DNA from: Micromonospora sp. H61
GTDB taxonomy: Bacteria; Actinomycetota; Actinomycetes; Mycobacteriales; Micromonosporaceae
Assembly: GCF_018070325.1 (NCBI RefSeq)
Contig: NZ_JAGPXY010000002.1
Location: 210,079-274,078 of the forward strand
Length of the DNA stretch: 64,000 nucleotides
Reading direction: 5' to 3'
The translations under genes and the position numbers were made by a program. The notes beneath the pieces are model-generated. The model was not told where the DNA came from. It saw nothing but the letters and a program-made list of their open reading frames with translations, and ran no database searches. Positions 1 through 8,710 of this stretch are shown piece after piece. Numbering within the stretch: position 1 is the stretch's first letter; every line of letters starts with the position of its first letter.

Positions 1-291
1 CAGCGGCTGGGCCCGCCGGGCCAGGTGCAGCAACCCGGCACCGAGGCGCAGCCGACCGTCTCCGTCGCGACGCAGCATGCCGTGCCCGGTCAGCGCACTG
101 ACCAGTCGGTAGACGGCGGCCCGGCCGACGCCGAGCCGATTCGCGGCCTCGGTGACGGTCAGACCGCCAGAGGCGTCGGCGACCAGGTGCAGCAGCCGCA
201 ACCCCCGGTCCAGCGTCTGCGACGTCTCGGCGGGGGTGGTGGGCTTGGCTGGCGGGTCACCGGAGCCACCGGAGCGTGCGGTCGCATCCAC
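1..291 (-). CDS. IclR-type transcriptional regulator, N-terminal part (cut by window edge)
   Basis: Only the N-terminal winged helix-turn-helix is in the window. After a low-complexity Ala/Pro/Thr leader the reverse strand reads 'TSQTLDRGLRLL', 'TVTEAANRLGVGRAAVYRLV' and 'LRLGAGLLHLARR', the usual order of the IclR DNA-binding domain; the effector-binding domain lies beyond base 1. The gene diverges from cysS, with about 60 bp between starts. I chose GTG at 291; an in-frame GTG at 315 is equally possible and neither has a convincing ribosome-binding site. The effector cannot be told from this fragment. Confidence 0.7.
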   Translation of the reverse strand, partial: MDATARSGGSGDPPAKPTTPAETSQTLDRGLRLLHLVADASGGLTVTEAANRLGVGRAAVYRLVSALTGHGMLRRDGDGRLRLGAGLLHLARRAQPL

Positions 292-354
292 GCCTGGCAG
301 CGTACGACCCGGCACCGGCGGACCCGGACAGGCACGGACAGCTACCCTTGTACG

Positions 355-1770
355 GTGACGCTACGCCTGTATGACACCGCCACCCGATCGGTGCGGGACT
401 TCGTCCCGCGGGAAGCCGGCAAGGTGGGGGTCTACCTGTGTGGTCTCACCCTTCAGGCCCCGCCGCACATCGGTCACCTTCGCTCCGGCGTCAACTATGA
501 CGTCCTGCGTCGTTGGCTGTTGGCCGCCGGCTACGAGGTCACCTTCATTCGCAATCTGACCGACATCGACGACAAGATCCTGGTCAAGGCGGGCGAGCAG
601 GGTCGTCCGTTCTGGTCGATCGCGTACGCCAACGAGTTGCTGCTCGCCGAGTCGTACCGGTCGTTGAACGTGCTGGCGCCCAGCTACGAGCCGCGCGCCA
701 CCGGGCACATCCCCGAGATGCATGAGCTGATCACGAAGTTGATCGCCGACGGGCACGCGTACCCGGCGAGTGACGGCTCCGGCGACGTCTACTTCGACGT
801 GGCGTCCTGGCCGGCGTACGGGTCGCTGTCGGGCCAGTCTCCGGATGCCATGCAGTCCGCCGGGGACGCCCCGGACCGGGGCAAGCGGGATCCGCGCGAC
901 TTCGCGCTGTGGAAGGGTGCCAAACCGGACGAGCCGGCGGACGCCTACTGGCCTTCGCCGTGGGGGCTGGGCCGTCCGGGCTGGCACATCGAGTGCTCGG
1001 CGATGTGCTGGCGCTATCTCGGCCCGGAGTTCGACATCCACGGCGGTGGCCTGGATCTGACGTTCCCGCACCACGAGAACGAGATCGCCCAGTCCCAGGC
1101 GGCCGGGTTGCCGTTCGCCCGCTACTGGGTGCACCACGGCCTGCTGAGCATCGGCGGAGCCAAGATGGGCAAGTCCGCCGGCAACGCGCTGGGCCTGGCG
1201 TACGTGGACTCGCTCGGAGTGCGGCCGGTGGAGCTGCGCTACTACTACGCCGCCGCGCACTACCGCTCGGTGATCGACTACTCGGAGGATTCGCTGCGCG
1301 ACGCGGCCACCGCGTACCGGCGGATCGAAGGTTTCGTGCAGCGGGCCGCCGAGCGGGTCGGCGCCGGGCAGCTCGGTGAGCTGCCCGCCGGGTTCGTCGC
1401 GGCGATGGACGACGACCTCAACACGTCCGCCGCGCTGGCCGTGCTGCAACAGCACATTCGGGACGGCAACACCGCGCTGAGCGTCGGCGATGATGTGACC
1501 GTCCGCACCACGCTGGCCGTGGTGCGGGCAATGCTGGATATTCTCGGGATCGACCCCCTCGACCCGGCCTGGACCGGTGGCGGCCGATCGGACGACCTTC
1601 GTGCCGTGGTGGACTCCCTGATCGCGCTGGCCCTGGAGCAGCGCGCGCAGGCGCGGGGCCGCAAGGACTGGACCGCCGCGGACGCCGTGCGTGACCAGCT
1701 CAAGCTGGCCGGCGTGGTGGTCGAGGACACCCCCCAGGGCCCCCGTTGGACTATTGGAGAGCAGGACTGA
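355..1770 (+). CDS. cysS: Cysteinyl-tRNA synthetase
   Basis: A 471-residue class I aminoacyl-tRNA synthetase that charges tRNA-Cys with cysteine in the cytosol. The N-terminal zinc-ligand region 'YLCGLTLQ' is followed by the HIGH signature ('PHIGH', about residue 40); 'WHIECSAMC' carries further Zn/cysteine ligands, '[11 protein letters not shown]' follows, and the KMSKS loop is 'KMGKS'. The C-terminal helical domain has the conserved end '[17 protein letters not shown]'. Start GTG at 355 is chosen because conserved sequence begins there ([12 protein letters not shown]); the open frame continues upstream without homology. The paralogue MshC (mycothiol ligase) is the alternative, but the full-length C-terminal domain favours CysS. 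The stop overlaps the rlmB start (TGATG), so the two are co-transcribed. Confidence 0.93.
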   Translation: MTLRLYDTATRSVRDFVPREAGKVGVYLCGLTLQAPPHIGHLRSGVNYDVLRRWLLAAGYEVTFIRNLTDIDDKILVKAGEQGRPFWSIAYANELLLAESYRSLNVLAPSYEPRATGHIPEMHELITKLIADGHAYPASDGSGDVYFDVASWPAYGSLSGQSPDAMQSAGDAPDRGKRDPRDFALWKGAKPDEPADAYWPSPWGLGRPGWHIECSAMCWRYLGPEFDIHGGGLDLTFPHHENEIAQSQAAGLPFARYWVHHGLLSIGGAKMGKSAGNALGLAYVDSLGVRPVELRYYYAAAHYRSVIDYSEDSLRDAATAYRRIEGFVQRAAERVGAGQLGELPAGFVAAMDDDLNTSAALAVLQQHIRDGNTALSVGDDVTVRTTLAVVRAMLDILGIDPLDPAWTGGGRSDDLRAVVDSLIALALEQRAQARGRKDWTAADAVRDQLKLAGVVVEDTPQGPRWTIGEQD

Positions 1771-2903
1771 TGGCCGGCAACTCGCAGCGCCGTGGCCGGC
1801 GACTGACGTCGAAGGCAGGCGCCCCCAAGGGCACCGGCGGCAAGAACAAGGATTCGTTGGCCGGGCGGGGTCGCACCCTGCCCGCGGACGAGCGGCCGTG
1901 GCACAAGGGCTACTCGGGCACCGAGAAGCTGCCCCAGCGCACCGCCTGGAAGCAGGACAAGGAGCGCCGCGCCGCGGCCGAGGAGGGGCGCGCCCCCAAG
2001 ATCGGTCAGCCCGGCAGCAAGGACACCACCTGGGGCCGGGGTGGCGGTCGGGGCGTACCGGTCGGCCGGGGTGCCGCCACCGGCGGACGGGGCGGCAAGC
2101 CCAGCGGCCGGTCCGGCCCCCGGGTCACGCCGGGGCGTAAGTCCAACCCGTCCAAGGACACCCCGGAGCTGCTTGTCGGGCGTAACCCGGTGCTGGAGGC
2201 GCTGCGCGCCAACGTGCCGGCGACGGCGCTCTACACGGCCCAGGGCATCGACATGGACGACCGGATCAACGAGATCATCCGGACCGCCGCCGACCGGGGC
2301 ATCGCCAACCTGGAGATCAGCCGCGCCGAGTTGGACCGGATGACCGGCGGGGTGCTGCACCAGGGCGTCGGCTTGCAGGTGCCGCCCTTCGCGTACCAGC
2401 CGTTCGAGGACATGGTCGCCGCTGCCCTGGAGCAGCAGGCCCCGCTGCTGGTCGCGCTGGACGGTGTCACCGACCCGCGCAACCTGGGCGCCGTGATCCG
2501 GTCGGCTGCCGCGTTCGGTGCGCAGGGTGTCTTCGTACCCGAGCGTCGTGCCGCCGGGATCACCGCGACCGCCTGGCGGACCAGTGCCGGCGCGGCCGCG
2601 CGGGTGCCGGTCGCACAGGTGACCAACCTGACCCGGTCGCTGAAGGCGTGCCGCGACGCCGGCTTCATGGTCGTCGGCCTGGATGCCGACGGCGACACCG
2701 ACCTCTACAACCTGGAGGCCGCTGTCGGTCCGCTGGTGGTGGTGGTCGGTTCCGAGGGGCGCGGTCTTTCCCGCCTGGTCGGGGAGACCTGCGACCTGAC
2801 CGTCAGCATCCCGATGATCTCCGAGGTCGAGTCGCTCAACGCCAGCGTGGCGGCGGCGGTCGCCCTGGCCGAGGTCGCCCGCCGGCGCTCCGTCGAGCTG
2901 TAG
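1770..2903 (+). CDS. rlmB: 23S rRNA 2'-O-methyltransferase, RlmB/TrmH (SpoU) family
   Basis: A 377-residue SPOUT methyltransferase expected to methylate a guanosine ribose in 23S rRNA using SAM. Residues 1-125 are a Lys/Arg/Gly-rich, probably disordered RNA-binding extension typical of actinobacterial members. Then comes the substrate-binding domain ('LLVGRNPVLEALRA') and the SPOUT knot, with motif 1 'DGVTDPRNLGAVIRSA', motif 2 'VVVVGSEGRGLSRL' and motif 3 'IPMISEVESLNASVAAAVAL'. It overlaps cysS by one base and is followed 11 bp later by a strong hairpin terminator. The family is sure; the exact modified base is inferred. Confidence 0.9.
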   Translation: MAGNSQRRGRRLTSKAGAPKGTGGKNKDSLAGRGRTLPADERPWHKGYSGTEKLPQRTAWKQDKERRAAAEEGRAPKIGQPGSKDTTWGRGGGRGVPVGRGAATGGRGGKPSGRSGPRVTPGRKSNPSKDTPELLVGRNPVLEALRANVPATALYTAQGIDMDDRINEIIRTAADRGIANLEISRAELDRMTGGVLHQGVGLQVPPFAYQPFEDMVAAALEQQAPLLVALDGVTDPRNLGAVIRSAAAFGAQGVFVPERRAAGITATAWRTSAGAAARVPVAQVTNLTRSLKACRDAGFMVVGLDADGDTDLYNLEAAVGPLVVVVGSEGRGLSRLVGETCDLTVSIPMISEVESLNASVAAAVALAEVARRRSVEL

Positions 2904-2914
2904 CGCACGTCGAA

Positions 2915-2953
2915 CGAAGGCCCCCTCCCGCCGAGCGCGGGAGGGGGCCTTCG
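2915..2953 (+). terminator. Intrinsic terminator after rlmB
   Basis: A perfect 17-bp inverted repeat (2915-2931 with 2937-2953, 5-nt loop) starts 12 bases after the rlmB stop. The stem contains a run of C then G with AAGG/CCTT at the base; there is no long U-tract, as usual in high-GC actinobacteria. Confidence 0.8.
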
Positions 2954-2999
2954 TCGTCAGGTGCCCAGGCAGGGTGAGAAGCCAGTTTCGGTACGACGA

Positions 3000-3029
3000 A
3001 GGGGCGGCCCGCCGAAGCGGACCGCCCCT
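3000..3029 (-). terminator. Hairpin terminator after the msiK-like gene
   Basis: AGGGGCGG (3000-3007) pairs with CCGCCCCT (3022-3029), continued inward by CCGC/GCGG around a CGAA loop. It lies 18 bp beyond the stop of the leftward ABC ATPase gene. With the rlmB hairpin, it separates two convergent units. Confidence 0.65.
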
Positions 3030-3046
3030 GTCGGTACGGCGTTACG

Positions 3047-4138
<1,092 letters not shown>

Positions 4139-4141
4139 GGT

Positions 4142-4151
4142 GAAGCGCTTC
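4142..4151. promoter_or_regulatory. Palindrome GAAGCGCTTC in the msiK leader
   Basis: This 10-bp perfect palindrome sits directly before the msiK start and overlaps the Shine-Dalgarno region. Its centre (AAGCGCTT) resembles the CG-centred half-sites of LacI/GalR or cre-like operators. It also forms part of a GGTGAA...TTCACC inverted repeat that could mask the ribosome-binding site. Function is inferred from position and symmetry only. Confidence 0.35.
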
Positions 4152-4274
4152 CTTTCACCGGCAGGAACGTGCCGGACGATCCGAGTGAAGGAGCAACCGG
4201 CACGTGTCCGTGCCGGTTCAGCGGACGGCGGCGCGGTCGCGGGGGCGCCCGGTCGTCGTCCGTGTCAGTGAACC

Positions 4275-4288
4275 GTAAACGCGTTTAC
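4275..4288. promoter_or_regulatory. Perfect 14-bp palindrome, LacI-family type operator
   Basis: GTAAACGCGTTTAC is a perfect palindrome with a central CG and AT-rich arms, unusual in this base composition. It is the typical shape of LacI/GalR-family operators. It lies upstream of the msiK-like gene, about 137 bp from its start codon, where the promoter would be expected. Confidence 0.6.
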
Positions 4289-4478
4289 CTGTGCTGCCAA
4301 GGCGGGGGCCGCCCAGCCCACCAGGCGGGCTACGCATTCCGGTCACTCGGGCACGGTCAGACATCAATCGACGCGGTGTCAAACGAGTCTGCGTCGGGTT
4401 GTTGACGATTCCCGTGCTCGGGAGGCATCGCGATCGGGATTACCGGACGTCAGTCGCTATGCTGACCTCGACGCACGC

Positions 4479-4555
4479 GCCCCTGTAGCTCAGCTGGCCA
4501 GAGCACTCGCCTTGTAAGCGAGATGTCGCCGGTTCGATCCCGGCCGGGGGCTCCA
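4479..4555 (+). tRNA. tRNA-Thr (anticodon TGT), CCA encoded
   Basis: It folds into a standard cloverleaf. The acceptor is GCCCCTG (4479-4485) with CGGGGGC (4545-4551), including one T-G pair. The anticodon stem is CTCGC/GCGAG around loop CTTGTAA, giving anticodon TGT (4513-4515), which reads ACA threonine codons. The T-arm has GGTTCGATCC. CCA at 4553-4555 is genomic. ACA is a rare codon at this GC content, so this is a minor isoacceptor. Confidence 0.96.
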
Positions 4556-4745
4556 ATTACATCAGACCTATCCGAGCGGCACCGCTCTGCCTCTGCCGCG
4601 CCGTCCCCGACGTCCGCGGTGAGCTGGTCGCGGCAGCAAACAGCCACCGCGGCTGCTCCGGATTGAGCGGCGCGCCACCCGACCGGACGACGCAGTTTCC
4701 GGCGCTAACCTGGGGCCGGAGCAGCGCGGAGCGGGACGGGGGCAG

Positions 4746-5147
4746 ATGAGTCGGGCGGTGGAGGAGTCGAACCGGGCGATGCTGCGCGCCCGGGACGCGA
4801 TGGACCGGGCGTACGCCGAGCCTCTGGACATTCCCGCGTTGGCCCGGATCGCGCACGTCTCGCAGGCGCACTTCATCCGTACCTTCCGGGCCACCTTCGG
4901 TGAGACCCCGCACCGCTATCTGCAACGCCGTCGGGTGGAGCGGGCGATGTCGCTGCTGGTGGAGACCAACCGGGACGTGACGGACATCTGCTACGCCGTC
5001 GGCTTCGGTAGCCTGGGCACGTTCAGTCGGACGTTCCGGCAGATCGTCGGGGAGTCGCCCTCGGATTTCCGGCGTCAGCGCTTGGCGCCGGCCAACGTGC
5101 CGTCGTGCTTCACCAAAGCCTGGACCCGACCCAGCAGTTTTGGATAA
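4746..5147 (+). CDS. Short AraC-family transcriptional regulator
   Basis: A 133-residue protein consisting almost only of the AraC DNA-binding domain. The first helix-turn-helix is 'LDIPALARIAHVSQAHFIRTF' and the second 'DVTDICYAVGFGSLGTFSRTF', with the family signature 'GESPSDFRR'. There is no ligand-binding cupin domain. The next gene, 29 bp downstream on the same strand, is a VOC (glyoxalase-fold) protein. Regulator and VOC protein are often paired in actinobacteria, so the regulator probably controls its neighbour. Confidence 0.88.
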   Translation: MSRAVEESNRAMLRARDAMDRAYAEPLDIPALARIAHVSQAHFIRTFRATFGETPHRYLQRRRVERAMSLLVETNRDVTDICYAVGFGSLGTFSRTFRQIVGESPSDFRRQRLAPANVPSCFTKAWTRPSSFG

Positions 5148-5176
5148 GCCGCAGGTCACGGCCTACCTCTAGCGTC

Positions 5177-5602
5177 ATGGGCATGACGATGAACGCGATC
5201 AGCCGCTCCCAGATCTACGTCCTCGACCAGGACGCCGCGCTTGACTTCTACGTCAACAAGCTCGGCATGGAGGTCAACACCGACCAGGACCTCGGCTTCA
5301 TGCGGTGGCTCACTGTCAACCTGCCCGGCGACCCGGAGCGCGAGATCCTGTTGGAGAAGCCCGGCCCGCCGGCGCTGGACCCGGCCACCGCCGAGCAGGT
5401 CCGGGAGCTGCTCACCAAGGGTGCCCTCGGCGGGTACCTCTTCATGACCACTGACGACGCCCGCAAGACGCACGAGGATCTGGTGGCGAAGGGCGTCGAG
5501 ATCACCGACGAGCCGACCGAGCGCCCGTACGGGATCGACTTCGGCATCCGGGACCCGTTCGGCAACCGGATCCGCATCGGCCAGATGTTCCCCGGGGCGT
5601 AG
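5177..5602 (+). CDS. VOC (glyoxalase/bleomycin-resistance fold) family protein
   Basis: A 141-residue protein with the paired beta-alpha-beta-beta-beta units of the vicinal oxygen chelate fold. It begins 'RSQIYVLDQDAALDFYVNKLGM' and closes with the family motif 'GIDFGIRDPFGNRIRIGQ'. Members are metal-dependent lyases, dioxygenases or resistance proteins; the substrate is not predictable. ATG at 5177 was chosen (5183 is a second in-frame ATG); an upstream ATG would overlap the AraC gene. It probably forms a unit with that regulator. Confidence 0.85.
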   Translation: MGMTMNAISRSQIYVLDQDAALDFYVNKLGMEVNTDQDLGFMRWLTVNLPGDPEREILLEKPGPPALDPATAEQVRELLTKGALGGYLFMTTDDARKTHEDLVAKGVEITDEPTERPYGIDFGIRDPFGNRIRIGQMFPGA

Positions 5603-5612
5603 GGGGCGGGCG

Positions 5613-6284
5613 ATGAGCCAGGCCGCGGCGTTTCCCGTGGTACGACCGACCGCCGTCGGTCGGGACCGCATGCTGTTGATCGGCGGGGTGTTCGCCGGTC
5701 CGATCTTCGTCGGCTCGGCGATCGCGCAGGCGGCTACCCGGGATGGCTTCGACTTCCGTCGCCACCCGGTCAGCGTCTTGAGCACCGGAGAGCTGGGTTG
5801 GATCCAGATCGTCACGTTCCTGGCCACCGGGGTGCTCTGCGTGCTGGCCGCCCAAGCGCTGCGCCGCCGTACCAGCGAAGGCGGCGGATCGGTCCGGCTG
5901 CCCCGACTGCTCGCGCTGTACGGCCTGGGCCTGGTCGGGGCGGCGATCTTCAGCGCCGACCCGGCCGACGGGTTCCCGGCCGGTACGCCTCGGGGCGCCG
6001 GTGAGATCAGTTGGCACGGGGGCCTGCACTTCCTGGTGGCGGCGGTCGCCTTCGTGTCGCTGATCGTGGCGACAGTGGTGGCAGCCCGTCGGGCCGCACG
6101 GCAGGGGGCGCGCGGTCGAGCCGCGTACAGCCTGGTGACCGGGATGTTCTTCGCGGCGGCCTGGGTGACGCTGATCGTCCGGCCGGCACCGGCCGTGATG
6201 GTGGCGTTCGGCCTGGCGGTGACGGCCGGCTGGCTGTGGGTGTCGGTCACCTTCGCGCGGGCGGCGTCCGGTCGGGCCGACTGA
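5613..6284 (+). CDS. DUF998 integral membrane protein
   Basis: A 223-residue protein with about six hydrophobic segments, beginning after a short cytoplasmic start ('MLLIGGVFAGPIFVGSAIAQA'). The loop 'DFRRHPVSVLSTGELGWIQ' is the best-known conserved stretch of DUF998, and 'SADPADGFPAGTP' is a second. The function of the family is unknown. It lies 10 bp after the VOC gene on the same strand, so it may belong to the AraC-VOC unit. Confidence 0.82.
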   Translation: MSQAAAFPVVRPTAVGRDRMLLIGGVFAGPIFVGSAIAQAATRDGFDFRRHPVSVLSTGELGWIQIVTFLATGVLCVLAAQALRRRTSEGGGSVRLPRLLALYGLGLVGAAIFSADPADGFPAGTPRGAGEISWHGGLHFLVAAVAFVSLIVATVVAARRAARQGARGRAAYSLVTGMFFAAAWVTLIVRPAPAVMVAFGLAVTAGWLWVSVTFARAASGRAD

Positions 6285-6349
6285 GCCGACGGCCGCAGGA
6301 CCGGGAGGTGCGGGTCGAACTCGTACCTCCCGGTGTGTTGAGGTGGGGC

Positions 6350-6994
6350 ATGGTGACCCGGTTGCTGTACCTGACCCGACACGCCGAGCAGGATCTCTCC
6401 GAGCCGAGTGGATCGGAGGCAGGCGAACCGGATACCGGCCTGTCGGAGCGCGGCCGGCGGCAGGCCACCCTGCTGGGCGAACGCCTGCGGGCCCGGCGGT
6501 TCGCCGCCGTCCACCACGGGCCGCTGCGCCGGGCCGCGCAGACCGCCGAGCTGGTCGCCAAGTCGCTGCCCGACGTTCCGGAGTACGAGACGGAGCTGGC
6601 CGGCGACCACCTCCCACACGACACGGATCCGGCTGGCCTGCCGCCCGCGTACGCCGAATTCCTGACGCAGTTCTCGGCGGCCGAGCGGGTCGACTGGCCG
6701 CGGGTGACGGCGGACGCGGTGCGGCGGTTCGCCGGCCCGGTCGCCGAGGGGCCCGCCGGCGGCGAACCGGTCCGCGAGCTGGTCGTGACGCACAGCTTCC
6801 TGATCGCCTGGCTGGTGCGGCATGCCCTCGACGCGCCGGAGTGGCGGTGGCTGGGCTTGAACACGCACAACGCGGGGCTGACAGTCATCCGGTACAGCGC
6901 GGCCGGCCCGGCGAATCTGGTCGCCGTCAACGACGTGGCCCACCTACCGCCGGAGCTGCGGGGCACTGGCCTGCCCCCGGACTATCTGGTGTGA
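6350..6994 (+). CDS. Histidine phosphatase (phosphoglycerate mutase-like) family protein
   Basis: A 214-residue cytosolic phosphatase. The catalytic motif 'YLTRHAEQ' at about residues 8-15 gives the phosphorylated histidine (the usual RHG is RHA here). 'LSERGRRQA' and 'HHGPLRRAAQTAEL' follow, and the second catalytic histidine is in 'VVTHSFLIAWLV'. The substrate is unknown. ATG at 6350 was chosen because the catalytic beta strand starts just after it. The 3' end overlaps the convergent lipoprotein gene by 13 bp. Confidence 0.85.
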   Translation: MVTRLLYLTRHAEQDLSEPSGSEAGEPDTGLSERGRRQATLLGERLRARRFAAVHHGPLRRAAQTAELVAKSLPDVPEYETELAGDHLPHDTDPAGLPPAYAEFLTQFSAAERVDWPRVTADAVRRFAGPVAEGPAGGEPVRELVVTHSFLIAWLVRHALDAPEWRWLGLNTHNAGLTVIRYSAAGPANLVAVNDVAHLPPELRGTGLPPDYLV

Positions 6995-7524
6995 GTGCCG
7001 GTGGTCCGCAGAAGCAGCTTGACCACCGCCTGGGTGGCCGGCGGCGGGGTGCCGTCGGCCGGGCAGTCGGCGTACCCGGTGTCGTTGCTGGCCACGGTGA
7101 GGCGATAGTTCATCGCGTCCGAGCAGTTGGTCGCGGTGGTCGGCCGCCGCGCCTCGGTGGCGAGCCGGGGGTCGGCGGCCAGCCCCGCCAGGATGCCCTG
7201 ATCGGCAGGGGTGAGCCGGCCGAGGCTCCGGCTGCCGGCCCGGTCCGTCACGGTCCACTGGCCATCCGGCTCGACGACGATGGAGTCCCCGCGCCCGGCG
7301 AAGCCACCGGAGATTCGTAACGTCACTCGGGGGGCCACACCGCTGGCCCCGGCGCTGACAGTGGGGGCGGTCGTCGGCTGCGAGGTGCCGGTGGCCGGGG
7401 CGGTAGCGGTGGTGGCCGACGGCTGGGTCGGGGTGGTGGTGAGGGCTCGGTCGACGCTGGTGCAACCGGTCAGAAGCGCGGCCAGGAACGCGACCGTGAC
7501 GGCGGTCGTCGATGCGAGTCTCAT
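6982..7524 (-). CDS. Secreted lipoprotein of unknown function
   Basis: A 180-residue protein. From ATG at 7524 it has a positively charged start, a hydrophobic core and the lipobox 'LLTGC', so it should be lipid-anchored outside the membrane. A Thr/Pro/Ala-rich linker of about 45 residues follows. The globular part has 'RVTLRISGGFAGRGDSIVVEPDGQWTV' (cut here for length) and two cysteines, 'TNCSD' and 'YADCP', likely a disulfide. This resembles actinobacterial protealysin-inhibitor-like lipoproteins, but I cannot name the family. A longer frame up to 7596 would bury the signal peptide. Confidence 0.7.
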   Translation of the reverse strand: MRLASTTAVTVAFLAALLTGCTSVDRALTTTPTQPSATTATAPATGTSQPTTAPTVSAGASGVAPRVTLRISGGFAGRGDSIVVEPDGQWTVTDRAGSRSLGRLTPADQGILAGLAADPRLATEARRPTTATNCSDAMNYRLTVASNDTGYADCPADGTPPPATQAVVKLLLRTTGTHTR

Positions 7525-7592
7525 CTCCGTCGGACGCGCGACCCCAACCGATGGTTCCCCCCATCCGACCGGAAGCGGTCCGCGCCGTTCTG

Positions 7593-7636
7593 GCAATCTT
7601 GGACCCTCTGCGCTAACGAAAACTGTCCAAGATTGC
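7593..7636. repeat. Palindromic intergenic repeat, family GCRATCTTGSAC
   Basis: A perfect 12-bp inverted repeat: GCAATCTTGGAC (7593-7604) and GTCCAAGATTGC (7625-7636). The tips match the larger repeat at 31361-31432 in 10 of 12 positions. It lies between the divergent lipoprotein and crotonase genes, so it is unlikely to be a terminator for either. Confidence 0.7.
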
Positions 7637-7757
7637 TTCAGCAGTGCGCCTGCGCCGGGCCGGACTGATCGTCTTCGCTAGGGTCGCCGCACCCGACGCG
7701 CGACGTCGGCGACCAGATTGGCGGCGTCGCCCCTCGGGGGCGCGGGAAGGAGCGGAC

Positions 7758-8525
7758 GTGTCGGACGCGGAGTTGACGGTCGAGGTGGCCGGGCCGGTCG
7801 CCACCGTGGTGATGCACAACCCGGCTCGGCGTAACGCGATGACCGCCGCCATGTGGCGTCAGCTCCCCGAACTGCTCGACCGGCTGGAACCCGACCCCGA
7901 CGTACGGGCGTTGGTGCTCACCGGCGCCGGCGACGCCTTCTGCGCGGGCGCCGACCTCGGTGACCTGGCCGAGCTGTTGGACGCCGGTGACGCCAGCATC
8001 GCGGTGGCCGCCGAGGAACGGCTGGCCCGGTTCGCCAAGCCGACCGTCGCGGCCATCCGGGGCGCCTGCGTCGGCGGTGGGGCTCAGCTCGCTGTCGCCT
8101 GCGACCTGCGGATCGCCGCCGACGACGCCCGGTTCGGCGTACCGCCGGCCCGGCTCGGGCTGGTCTATCCGGCGCCGACGACGCGCCGGCTGGTCCGGTT
8201 GGTCGGCCCGTCCGCCGCCAAGCTTTTGCTGTTCACCGCAGAGCTGATCGACGCCGAGCGCGCCCTGCGGATCGGCCTGGTCGACGAGCTGCTGCCGGCC
8301 GACCGGCTCGCCGTACGGGTGGACGAGCTGACCGCGACCATCGCCCAGCGTTCGCCGCTGAGCATCGCCGCCGCGAAGGAGATCATCGACGAGCGGGCCG
8401 AGCCCGCACGGATCGCCTGGTGGCACCGGAAGGTGACGACGACCGGCGAGGCCAGGGAGGGGGTAGCGGCGATGACCGAACGCCGACAGCCCCGCTTCGC
8501 CTGGCGGCCACCGACCGAACACTGA
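7758..8525 (+). CDS. Crotonase-family protein (enoyl-CoA hydratase/isomerase fold) lacking both usual Glu residues
   Basis: A 255-residue crotonase-fold protein expected to bind acyl-CoA. The oxyanion hole motifs are present: 'GAGDAFCAGADL' and 'IRGACVGGGAQLAVACD'. At the positions of the two catalytic glutamates of enoyl-CoA hydratase it has Gln ('GGGAQLA' for GGGCELA) and Pro ('FGVPPARLG' for FGQPEILLG), so true hydratase activity is doubtful. Start GTG at 7758 has AAGGAG in front. It stands alone, 185 bp before a kinase gene. The reaction is unknown. Confidence 0.82.
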   Translation: MSDAELTVEVAGPVATVVMHNPARRNAMTAAMWRQLPELLDRLEPDPDVRALVLTGAGDAFCAGADLGDLAELLDAGDASIAVAAEERLARFAKPTVAAIRGACVGGGAQLAVACDLRIAADDARFGVPPARLGLVYPAPTTRRLVRLVGPSAAKLLLFTAELIDAERALRIGLVDELLPADRLAVRVDELTATIAQRSPLSIAAAKEIIDERAEPARIAWWHRKVTTTGEAREGVAAMTERRQPRFAWRPPTEH

Positions 8526-8710
8526 CCGCGTCTGGTCGCACCGCCGGCGGTTGGTTCGTCAGGCTGCTGCTCCGAGAAGCCCGCCGGGGGCGAGGCATTG
8601 CTGCGGGACCACCCGGATCTGAGCGGACGCTAGCTGAAGCCGGTCCTACTCATTGCGAGATTTCGATCCCGGGTATCCGGTTCTCAGGCCGGTACGGCAG
8701 GCTGTCCGTC

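Larger units (their letters stand above)
4139..4478. other. 340-bp intergenic region between msiK and tRNA-Thr
   Basis: It holds the msiK leader and the two palindromes listed separately. Near its right end TATGCT (4458-4463), 16 bases before the mature tRNA, is a plausible -10 box for the tRNA gene. TTGACG at 4402-4407 is too far away to pair with it. No coding sequence was found. Confidence 0.5.

Noticed and set aside
355..1770. mshC (mycothiol ligase) instead of cysS
   Set aside because: Both share the fold, but this protein is full length with the CysS C-terminal helical domain and lies in the cysS-rlmB gene order.
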